A stretch of 15,847 bases of DNA from JBBSHJ01 sp038253135 (lineage in GTDB: Bacteria; Actinomycetota; Actinomycetes; Mycobacteriales; QHCD01), in NCBI GenBank assembly GCA_038253135.1, contig JBBSHJ010000075.1, positions 1 through 15,847 on the forward strand, read 5' to 3'. A model generated the notes under the pieces. That model saw nothing but the letters and a program-made list of their open reading frames with translations, had not been told where the DNA came from and did no database searches. A program made the translations under genes and the position numbers. Shown one piece after another: positions 7,603 to 14,037 of the stretch; position 1 is the first letter of the stretch, and each line of letters starts with the position of its first letter.

Positions 7603-8103
7603 TCAGCCGGCGGGATCGCTCGGTTCCGGAGGTGTCAGCACCAGACCGCGATTCTTGGGCCCCCGAAAGGCGAACTCAACCTCCTCGGCCGTGCCGCCGA
7701 GCGAGCGCTGATGAACCGCGATCGCCGCCAGCAGTTCCGCCCGGCCAAGACGCTCGGAGTCGGACCAGTAATTGCAGCACGGGATCACGACCACCGGCCG
7801 CACCGCCGCCGACGCGACCACCTCGCGCAGCGCCTCGTCGGGGTGCAGGCCCACGACGACGTCGTAGTAATCGGCCATCGCGGCCGAATACTCCTGCTGG
7901 CGGGCGTTTACACCGGTCAGGGTCCAGCCGCGCGGATCGACGACCTCGCAGTCGATCCCGTGCCTCTTGGTGAGCAACCGGGCCAGCATGCCCTGACCTC
8001 CCGCCACGTCGGCGGCGTACCGCGCCATCGGAAAGCGCTCGGCCACGAAACCGGCCACGGCCGCGAAGCGATCGGGATCGCCGCGAAACCGATGCCGCGT
8101 CAT
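7603..8103 (-). CDS. Methyltransferase-fold protein of unknown function
   Basis: The product is 166 residues from the ATG at 8103, preceded by a GGGGATGCGGG purine stretch. The N-terminal half looks like a class I SAM-dependent methyltransferase: YAADVAGGQGMLARLL at 29-44 resembles motif I, CEVVDPR at 52-58 is the acidic second strand, and DVVVGLHPDEA at 81-91 is the motif IV region. The segment VVVIPCCNYW at about 104-113 recalls the GLH...PCC pattern of METTL25-like putative methyltransferases. It is short, so it may be a minimal or degenerate enzyme, and I do not know its substrate. It lies downstream of the second larA-like gene but is separated from it by a perfect 25-bp hairpin, so it may be transcribed on its own. 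Confidence 0.65.
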   Translation of the reverse strand: MTRHRFRGDPDRFAAVAGFVAERFPMARYAADVAGGQGMLARLLTKRHGIDCEVVDPRGWTLTGVNARQQEYSAAMADYYDVVVGLHPDEALREVVASAAVRPVVVIPCCNYWSDSERLGRAELLAAIAVHQRSLGGTAEEVEFAFRGPKNRGLVLTPPEPSDPAG

Positions 8104-8126
8104 CCCGCATCCCCGTAACGTGCCGC

Positions 8127-8184
8127 CGACTTGTCACTTCTGGCTGCGATTGCGGGAGGAATCGCAGCCAGAAGTGACAAGTCG
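8127..8184 (-). terminator. Perfect 25-bp hairpin after the larA-like gene
   Basis: The arms are 8127-8151 and 8160-8184. They are exact reverse complements over 25 bases around an 8-base loop (GCGGGAGG). It lies 38 bases downstream of the stop of the leftward larA-like gene and 24 bases upstream of the start of the methyltransferase-like gene. The position fits a rho-independent terminator without a T-run. The perfection and the mixed base composition are unusual for this genome (see findings). Confidence 0.7.
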
Positions 8185-8221
8185 CCGCTATCGGTTTGGA
8201 TCGCCGGACGCCGCACACACA

Positions 8222-9442
8222 TCAACCCAGCGCCGTCCGCCCGTCCTTGCGCAGCCGGAAGAGCACCTCGCCCGCATCCGGCACGACGAGGGTGTCGGGA
8301 TCGCGCGTCCACTCCTCGATGTCGATCGACGCGGGGTCGCGGTAATCGAGCGCGACGCTGCGGGTCTCCGCCTCGGAGATGCCGGTCGCGAGGATCACGG
8401 CGATCCGGCATCGCTCGCCGTGATCGTCGTCGTAGCTGCCATCACCGCGGACGTGGGTGGAGTGGGCCACCACGCTGCGGTGCACGCCTGCCATCCGGGC
8501 CGGCTCGGCCAGGAAGTAATCGCGGCAGTGATAGCCGATCTTGGCGATCTCCTCGCCGTGGCTCACCGAGATCTGATCGATCGAGGGCTGATAGATGACG
8601 ACCTCGCCGCCGTCGGCCACGACCGGGTCGACCTTGTACATCCCCTTCGCCGCCGTCCACAGATCGTCGTAGCGGGGCGAGACCAGCGACAGGACACGGC
8701 GTACCGGCGCGTCGAGATAGCGCACGTGCACCCGCGCCGACACCTCGGCCGCGCCCGCCCAGGCCTCCTCGGTGCTGCCGTAGGCGGCATAGATCGGCAG
8801 CCGCATTCCCGATGGCACAACGAGCGCGATGCAGTGCCGCGCGCACGGCAGCCGGGCGGCGGCCTCGTTGATGAGCTTGCGGACCGGCGTCACGCCGGGG
8901 GTGCCGATAATCGCGCTCGAGGTGATCAGCGCGCCGAGCCAATGGGTCAAATCAATGATGTCCGAGCCCGCCACTCCCGGGAAGAAATACTTGTTTCCTC
9001 CGGAGAACCCGACGACCTCGTGTGGGAACACCGGGCCGACGACGAGGGCCACGTCGTGCTCGACGATGTGCCGGTTGACCGTGATGTGGACCGATTCCGC
9101 GAGCCGGCCACCGGACGCCTCCCGCACCTGGTCGGCCGAGAGCTCGCCGATGTCGACCAACATGTCGGGCAGCCACCACTCGTGGTTGACCACGGTCGCG
9201 CCGGGTAGCGGTCCGACGTGCGCGGCCAGCGCCTCCTCGCGCAGCGGCTGGTGCGTGCCCAGCGCCACCAGCACCGTCAGCCGGGACACGCGGTGCGCGA
9301 TCGCGTCGTGCACCGCACCGAGCAGCAACGGCAGCGGACACGTGCGGGTCGCATCGGGTACGACGACGCACACGCTCTTGCCGTCGACGTCGGCATCGGC
9401 CAGCGATGCGGTGATGAAGCCCTGGATCTCAGCATCGGTCAC
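8222..9442 (-). CDS. Divergent LarA-family Ni-pincer racemase/epimerase, possibly acting on a sugar acid
   Basis: The product is 406 residues from a GTG at 9442 with GGAG 5 bases upstream. A GTG at 9472, also with GGAG, would add ten residues. It is a LarA homologue lacking about 38 N-terminal residues relative to the neighbour at 5582. The cofactor and catalytic residues remain: D30 and R33 (PDATR), H64 (GTHQP), H141, K151 and H167 (FPHEVVGFSGGNK, then LTHW), with the K-to-H spacing identical to true LarA. In the second half DDLWTAAKG replaces DQNLYQCVKG, so the lysine is kept but the Tyr and Gln are changed, implying another substrate. It is the last gene of the leftward arm of a uronate-type cluster. 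The superfamily includes malate, hydroxyglutarate and phenyllactate racemases and a D-gluconate 2-epimerase, so an aldonate C2-epimerase is my favoured but unproven role. Confidence 0.85.
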   Translation of the reverse strand: MTDAEIQGFITASLADADVDGKSVCVVVPDATRTCPLPLLLGAVHDAIAHRVSRLTVLVALGTHQPLREEALAAHVGPLPGATVVNHEWWLPDMLVDIGELSADQVREASGGRLAESVHITVNRHIVEHDVALVVGPVFPHEVVGFSGGNKYFFPGVAGSDIIDLTHWLGALITSSAIIGTPGVTPVRKLINEAAARLPCARHCIALVVPSGMRLPIYAAYGSTEEAWAGAAEVSARVHVRYLDAPVRRVLSLVSPRYDDLWTAAKGMYKVDPVVADGGEVVIYQPSIDQISVSHGEEIAKIGYHCRDYFLAEPARMAGVHRSVVAHSTHVRGDGSYDDDHGERCRIAVILATGISEAETRSVALDYRDPASIDIEEWTRDPDTLVVPDAGEVLFRLRKDGRTALG

Positions 9443-9534
9443 CGTCGCTCCATATCCACCGATGCTCTGCACCCGTCCACTCCGCTCCTGGCGACCGCAC
9501 TGACGTCCGAGGCTACTCACCGCACCGACGACTG

Positions 9535-9546
9535 TGCAGATCTGCA
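9535..9546. promoter_or_regulatory. 12-bp palindrome upstream of the larA-like gene
   Basis: TGCAGATCTGCA is a perfect palindrome in the 127-base gap between the Gfo/Idh stop and the larA-like start. Its core GCAGATCTGC also occurs at 6907-6916. It could be an operator for a separate promoter of the larA-like gene or part of a short terminator. I see no clear -10/-35 pair beside it. Confidence 0.3.
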
Positions 9547-9569
9547 TGCTCGGCGGGGCGCGGTTGCCC

Positions 9570-10652
9570 TCAGCCGATGCGGACCGGCATCCCGGTGCGC
9601 GCCGACTCGTAGATTCCCCAGATCACGCCCAGCGTGCGCGTGTTGTCCGCGACCGTCACGAACGGCTCACGCCCCGTCGTGACCGCGTCGATGAAGTCCT
9701 CGTACTGCGCCGAGTGCCCGGTCCGCTTCGCCGGCTGTTTGACCGAATCGGCCGTCGGCGTCTCCTGCGCCTCGCCGTCGAGCCCTTCCCGCTCGCGGAC
9801 CTCGTCAGCCTGGTTGCCGCCGCCCCCGCCGTACGCCGCCGCTGCCGCCTCTTGCGCCGGCGCCGAGTAGAAGTATTCGAGCCGGTCGTTGGTGGTCTGC
9901 ATCGAGCCGCGGTCGCCGAAGATCCCGACCGTGGAGATCGTGCCGGGGAACGCCGCGGTCGTGCCGTGGATGGAGGCGAGCGCTCCGGTCTCGTACCGCA
10001 CCGCCGCGATCGCCGTGTCCTCGACCTCGAGGTCAGGATGCGCGACCGTGGCGGCGTACGCCGTCACCTCGACCGGCTTGCCCATCAGCCAGGTCAGCAG
10101 GTCGATGGTGTGAATCCCCTGGTTCATCAGCGCCCCGCCGCCGTCCAGTGACCACGTGCCCCGCCAGCCGGCCGACGCGTAATAACCGGGGCTGCGCCAC
10201 CAGTACATCGCCGCGCTGCCGGAGGTGATGTGGCCGAGATCGCCGCGCTCGATCGCCGTGCGCATGAACCGGTTGATCGGGGCGAACCGGCGCTGGCTGA
10301 TCACGGTGACGGTCTTGCCGGTACGCCGGGCGGCATCGGCAATCCGCTCGGCGGCGTCGGGGGTGATTTCCAGCGGCTTCTCCACGATCACGTGCTTGCC
10401 GGCGGCAAGGGCCGGCACGGCGATGTCGGCGTGCCGGCCCGACGGCGTACACACGGCAACCGCGTCGATGTCATCGCGGGCCAGCGCCTTGTCCAGGTCG
10501 GTGAGACCGGGAATGCCGTAATCATGCGCGAATGCCGCCGCCCGCTCCGGCTCGATGTCGACCACGCACGCCAGCTCGGCATCGGCAACTGTGCCGATCG
10601 TGCGGACGTGCTGCTTTCCGATCACGCCGCAACCGACGATCGCGAACCGCAT
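9570..10652 (-). CDS. Gfo/Idh/MocA family NAD(P)-dependent oxidoreductase
   Basis: The product is 360 residues from the ATG at 10652, with GGAG 8 bases upstream. The open frame extends to 10757 but overlaps the previous gene. The N-terminal Rossmann domain carries the dinucleotide motif GCGVIG at 7-12 and the family signature HVIVEKPLEIT at about 87-97, whose lysine takes part in catalysis. The C-terminal domain has GWRGTWSLDGGGALMNQGIH followed by TIDLL, giving the conserved substrate-binding Asp and His. Enzymes of this family oxidise or reduce secondary alcohols on sugars, inositols and sugar acids; the substrate is not predictable. A low-complexity Ala/Gly-rich insertion with five consecutive glycines lies at about 266-280. 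It follows the sugar isomerase by only 19 bases, so the two are co-transcribed and probably act in sequence on one sugar. Confidence 0.88.
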   Translation of the reverse strand: MRFAIVGCGVIGKQHVRTIGTVADAELACVVDIEPERAAAFAHDYGIPGLTDLDKALARDDIDAVAVCTPSGRHADIAVPALAAGKHVIVEKPLEITPDAAERIADAARRTGKTVTVISQRRFAPINRFMRTAIERGDLGHITSGSAAMYWWRSPGYYASAGWRGTWSLDGGGALMNQGIHTIDLLTWLMGKPVEVTAYAATVAHPDLEVEDTAIAAVRYETGALASIHGTTAAFPGTISTVGIFGDRGSMQTTNDRLEYFYSAPAQEAAAAAYGGGGGNQADEVREREGLDGEAQETPTADSVKQPAKRTGHSAQYEDFIDAVTTGREPFVTVADNTRTLGVIWGIYESARTGMPVRIG

Positions 10653-10671
10653 CAGATGGACTCCATTCGCC

Positions 10672-11499
10672 TCAGTTGTAAGGGATTCCGCGCTCCTCGA
10701 GCAGCGCGGTGAAGGCCTTGGTGGCCTTCTCGAAAAGCTCGGGACCGGAAAAGCCACCCAGCTGCCCGTGACCGGCCAGGTGCGGCTCCATCGAGAAGAA
10801 ACCGTCGAAGCCGTCTGCCTTCAGCGCGTCAAGCGTCAGTCCGAGCTCGCCGTCACCCTCTCCGGCGGGCGTGACGCCGCCCTCCACCAGCTTCGCGTCC
10901 TTGACGTGCACGTATTCCGTGTAGGGCCGCAGCGATGCGTAACCCTCGGTGAACGGCCGCACACCGCACTGCACGTAATTGGCCGCATCCCAGATCAGCC
11001 GGAGTCTCGGCGACCCCACCGACTCGACGATGTCGAGGCAGCGGGACGGGGTGTCCCCATAGATTTGCTTCTCGTTCTCGTGCAACAGCACGACGTCGTG
11101 TCCGTCCGCGCGCGCGACCAGGGCGGACATCCGCCGCAGCACCTCGTCGCGGTGCTTGGCCGGGTCGTCACCCTGCGGGAGGAAGAAGGAAAACAGCCGG
11201 ATATACGGCGCCTGCATTTTCGCCGCGACGGCCAGAGCCCGATCAAAGCGGGCCAGGTGCGCGTCGAAGTCGTCGCCGATGCCGACCTTGCCGATGGGCG
11301 AGCCGATCGACGAGGTCTTGATCCCGGCCGTGCCCAGGGTGGAAACGGCTGTGTCCATCTGGGCGTCGTCGAGGTCGAGCACGTTGGTGCCCCACGCGCT
11401 GCGGAATTCGACGTGGCCGATTCCCAGCTCACCCAGCGTTCGGCATTGCTGGTCGAGATCCTTGTCGATCTCGTCGGCAAAGCCCGATAACGTCCACAT
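10672..11499 (-). CDS. TIM-barrel sugar phosphate isomerase/epimerase family protein
   Basis: The product is 275 residues from the ATG at 11499; AAGGAG lies 10 bases upstream. It belongs to the xylose-isomerase-like TIM barrel family. The metal and catalytic positions look intact: HENEKQ at 140-145 (Glu), WDAANY at 170-175 (Asp), YVHVKDAK at 196-203 (His, Lys, Asp) and FSMEPH at 235-240 (Glu). Members isomerise or epimerise keto and aldo sugars, for example tagatose-3-epimerase, hydroxypyruvate isomerase and IolE/IolI relatives, and are often paired with a Gfo/Idh dehydrogenase, as here. It is the first gene of the leftward arm and starts about 100 bases from the lacI start, so it probably shares the LacI operator at 11555. 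The exact sugar is unknown. Confidence 0.85.
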   Translation of the reverse strand: MWTLSGFADEIDKDLDQQCRTLGELGIGHVEFRSAWGTNVLDLDDAQMDTAVSTLGTAGIKTSSIGSPIGKVGIGDDFDAHLARFDRALAVAAKMQAPYIRLFSFFLPQGDDPAKHRDEVLRRMSALVARADGHDVVLLHENEKQIYGDTPSRCLDIVESVGSPRLRLIWDAANYVQCGVRPFTEGYASLRPYTEYVHVKDAKLVEGGVTPAGEGDGELGLTLDALKADGFDGFFSMEPHLAGHGQLGGFSGPELFEKATKAFTALLEERGIPYN

Positions 11500-11554
11500 T
11501 TGCGATGCACTCCTTCATTCATCGTCGCACCCCGGATAGCCTATCGTCGAGGTG

Positions 11555-11566
11555 GCAACCGGTTGC
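11555..11566. promoter_or_regulatory. LacI-family operator
   Basis: GCAACCGGTTGC is a perfect 12-bp palindrome with the central CpG typical of LacI-family operators. It lies in the 103-base gap between the divergent starts of the isomerase gene (11499) and the regulator gene (11603), ending 36 bases before the regulator ATG. An 11-base imperfect palindrome, GATAGCCTATC, lies nearby at 11535-11545. The most likely reading is that the adjacent regulator binds here and controls both arms as well as itself. Confidence 0.72.
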
Positions 11567-11602
11567 ACGCCGCTGCACACGGCTCCGTCCGAAGGAGGTC
11601 AG

Positions 11603-12613
11603 ATGCCGCATCCCACGATCCCCGGCGCGCGGCGGCGGGCCACCGTCCGGGATGTCGCGGCCGCGGCCGGCGTCGCGACCTCCACGGTTTCGCGGGTCTT
11701 CTCCCGGCCGGAGCGCATCAGCGCACCCACCCGGCAGCACGTGCTCGCCGTCGCCGGCCGGCTCGGCTACCGGCCCGATCCGATCGCGCAGGCACTGCCG
11801 AGCGGCTCGACCCGCACCCTAGCGCTGCTGGTCCCGGACATCACCAACCCGTTCTTCTTCGACCTCATCCGCGGCGCGGAGCGGCAGGCCGCCGCCGCCG
11901 AATTCACCCTCGTGCTGGCCGATGCCGGCGAGTCGGCCGACGCCGAGAGCCTGCACCTGGATCGCCTCACCCGCAGCGTCGACGGCGTCGTGCTGGCCTC
12001 CTCCCGACTGCCCGGCACGCGGATCGAGGCGCTGCGCCTCGAACGCCCGCTCGTCCTGGTCAACCGCAAGAGTGCCGGCGTACCCGCCGTCGTGGTCGAC
12101 AACCATCAGGGCATGGCCCAGGCGGCCGCGCACCTTGCCTCGCTCGGACACGAGCGGGTGGGCTACGCCGGCGGCCCCGAGTCATCATGGTCGGACCGCA
12201 CCCGGTGGCGGGCCCTGCAGGCCGCCGCGCGCAGGCTCGGTCTGACCTGTGTGCGACTCGGCGCCTTCCCTCCGACCATCGACGGTGGCACGGCCGTCGC
12301 CGAGACCGCGCTCGTCGCGCGCGTCAGCGCGGTGGTCGCCTTCAACGACCTGCTCGCGATCGGCGCGATGCGCCGGCTCGGCCGCCGCGGGGTCGCCGTG
12401 CCCGGCGGGATGTCCGTGCTCGGCTGCGACGACATCTTCGGCGCCGAGATCTGCGCGCCGGCGCTGACCACGGTCGCGGCTGATATCGAGCTGGCCGGGC
12501 GCACCGCGATCGACCTGCTGCTCGCCCAGCGATCGGCCATCCCCCCACCCGCGCGCACGATCGTCTTACAGACCCACCTGACGATCCGCCAGTCCACCGG
12601 AGGACCCCGATGA
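11603..12613 (+). CDS. LacI-family transcriptional regulator
   Basis: The product is 336 residues from the ATG at 11603, with a near-ideal AAGGAGG 4 bases upstream. An in-frame GTG at 11552 would overlap the operator and has no such site. The N-terminal helix-turn-helix is TVRDVAAAAGVATSTVSRVFS at about 14-34, followed by the hinge (IAQALPSGSTRTLALLVPD) with the lever leucine at 65. The rest is a periplasmic-binding-protein-like effector domain: LLVPDITNPFFFDLIRGAE, VVVDNHQGMAQAA, LGHERVGYAGG, VVAFNDLLAIGAM and SVLGCDDI. The effector is probably a uronate or a pathway intermediate, given the genes beside it. It is the first gene of its operon and overlaps uxaC by the bases ATGA, so it is autoregulated if it binds the palindrome at 11555. 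Confidence 0.92.
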   Translation: MPHPTIPGARRRATVRDVAAAAGVATSTVSRVFSRPERISAPTRQHVLAVAGRLGYRPDPIAQALPSGSTRTLALLVPDITNPFFFDLIRGAERQAAAAEFTLVLADAGESADAESLHLDRLTRSVDGVVLASSRLPGTRIEALRLERPLVLVNRKSAGVPAVVVDNHQGMAQAAAHLASLGHERVGYAGGPESSWSDRTRWRALQAAARRLGLTCVRLGAFPPTIDGGTAVAETALVARVSAVVAFNDLLAIGAMRRLGRRGVAVPGGMSVLGCDDIFGAEICAPALTTVAADIELAGRTAIDLLLAQRSAIPPPARTIVLQTHLTIRQSTGGPR

Positions 12614-14037
12614 GCAGCACGCCAGCTCGGATCGAGCTGCACCCGGATCGGCTGTTGCCGGCCGACCCCACGACGCGGGCCATCGCGCGCCGCCTCTACG
12701 CCGAGGTGGCGGACCTGCCGATCATCTCGCCGCACGGGCACGTCGATGCCGCGGTGCTCGCGGACGACGTGCCGTTCGGCAATCCGGCCGAGCTCTTCGT
12801 CACCCCCGACCACTACGTGACGCGCATGCTGCACGCCAACGGCGTACCGCTCCGCGATCTCGGCCTGGCCGACGCCGATGCTCCCGACGCGACACCGGCC
12901 GATCCCCGGGAGATCTGGCGGACCTTCTGCACGCATTGGAAAGCCTACCGCGCCACCCCGGTACGAAGCTGGATGGAGGCCGAGCTGGTCGACGTCTTCG
13001 GCATCACGACAACACCGTCCGCGGAGACCGCCGACGAGTTGTACGACGCGTTGTCGGACCGGCTGGCCCAGCCGGAATTCCGGCCCCGGGCCCTGTATCG
13101 GCGGTTCAACCTGGAGGTGCTCGCCACCACCGACGATCCGGCGAGCGGTCTTGCCGCGCACCGGGCGCTGGCCGACGACCCGTCCTGGCCGGGACGGGTG
13201 GTGCCGACCTTCCGGCCGGACCGTTACCTCGCCCTCGATGTCGCCCCCGGATCGGCGCTGGCCGACCTTTCCAGCGCTGCGGGAGTAGACGCGACGACGT
13301 ACGACGGGTACATCGGGGCGCTCGAGACGCGACGCCGTTATTTCATCGAGAACGGCGGCACCGCCAGCGATCACGGCGTTGTCGACGCTCGGACCGAGGC
13401 TCTGGAGCACGACGAGGCCGCGACGATCTTCGACCGGCTGCTCGCCGGCACCGCCCCGCCCGCTGATGCTGACCGGTTCCGCCGGCACATGCTCACCGAG
13501 ACGGCGCGGATGGCGGCCGACGATGGCCTCGTCATGCAGGTGCATCCCGGCGTGCTGCGCAACCACCACGGGCCGACGTACCGCCGCTTCGGCCCGGACC
13601 GGGGGCACGACATTCCCGTCGCCACCGAATACACCCGGGCTCTGCAACCGTTGCTGGAGAAATATGGCACGCACCCGAATTTCCGGATGGTGCTCTTTAC
13701 GGTTGATGAGGACGCGTTTTCCCGGGAGGTCGCGCCGCTGGCCGGGTTTTATCCGTCGGTATTTGTCGGCGCACCGTGGTGGTTCCTCGACACGCCCGAT
13801 GCCATGATGCGCTTCCGCGAGGCCGTGACCGACAGCGCCGGCTTCTACCGCACGGCGGGTTTTGTCGATGACACCCGCGCCTTCTGCTCCATCCCGGCCC
13901 GGCACGATACCGCCCGCCGGGTCGACTGCTCCTTCCTCGCCCGGCTCGTAGCGGAGCATCGCATCGACGAGGACGAGTCGCTCGAGACCGCCCGTGACCT
14001 CGCCTACCGGCTGCCCAAGGAGGTCTTCCGGCTATGA
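12610..14037 (+). CDS. uxaC: Glucuronate (uronate) isomerase UxaC
   Basis: The product is 475 residues, normal for the family. It converts D-glucuronate to D-fructuronate, and in many bacteria also D-galacturonate to D-tagaturonate; it acts in the cytoplasm. It belongs to the amidohydrolase superfamily. Visible signatures are the metal-binding PHGHVD at 41-46, FNLEVLATTDDP at 166-177, MQVHPGVLRNHHG at 309-321, RGHDIP at 331-336, and a C-terminal GFVDDTRAFCSIPARHD at about 417-433, which is the family's end motif. The ATG overlaps the lacI stop (ATGA), and its own stop overlaps the next start in the same way. That makes lacI, uxaC and the reductase a translationally coupled operon. The C-terminal motif reads CSIPARHD where E. 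coli UxaC has, as I recall, LSYxRHE, a normal variation among actinobacterial members. Confidence 0.93.
   Translation: MSSTPARIELHPDRLLPADPTTRAIARRLYAEVADLPIISPHGHVDAAVLADDVPFGNPAELFVTPDHYVTRMLHANGVPLRDLGLADADAPDATPADPREIWRTFCTHWKAYRATPVRSWMEAELVDVFGITTTPSAETADELYDALSDRLAQPEFRPRALYRRFNLEVLATTDDPASGLAAHRALADDPSWPGRVVPTFRPDRYLALDVAPGSALADLSSAAGVDATTYDGYIGALETRRRYFIENGGTASDHGVVDARTEALEHDEAATIFDRLLAGTAPPADADRFRRHMLTETARMAADDGLVMQVHPGVLRNHHGPTYRRFGPDRGHDIPVATEYTRALQPLLEKYGTHPNFRMVLFTVDEDAFSREVAPLAGFYPSVFVGAPWWFLDTPDAMMRFREAVTDSAGFYRTAGFVDDTRAFCSIPARHDTARRVDCSFLARLVAEHRIDEDESLETARDLAYRLPKEVFRL

Noticed and set aside
8222..8411. Small leftward frames around the 25-bp hairpin that read through both arms
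   Set aside because: They exist only because an inverted repeat is open in both directions; none has a start site or a match to a family.
13644..13654. LacI-like palindrome GCAACCGTTGC inside uxaC
   Set aside because: It is one base shorter than the intergenic site, so its half-site spacing differs, and it lies deep in coding sequence; probably chance.
12163..13959. Long leftward open frame opposite lacI and uxaC
   Set aside because: It is a shadow of the uxaC and lacI reading frames in GC-rich DNA; the translation is Arg/Gly-rich without any known motif.
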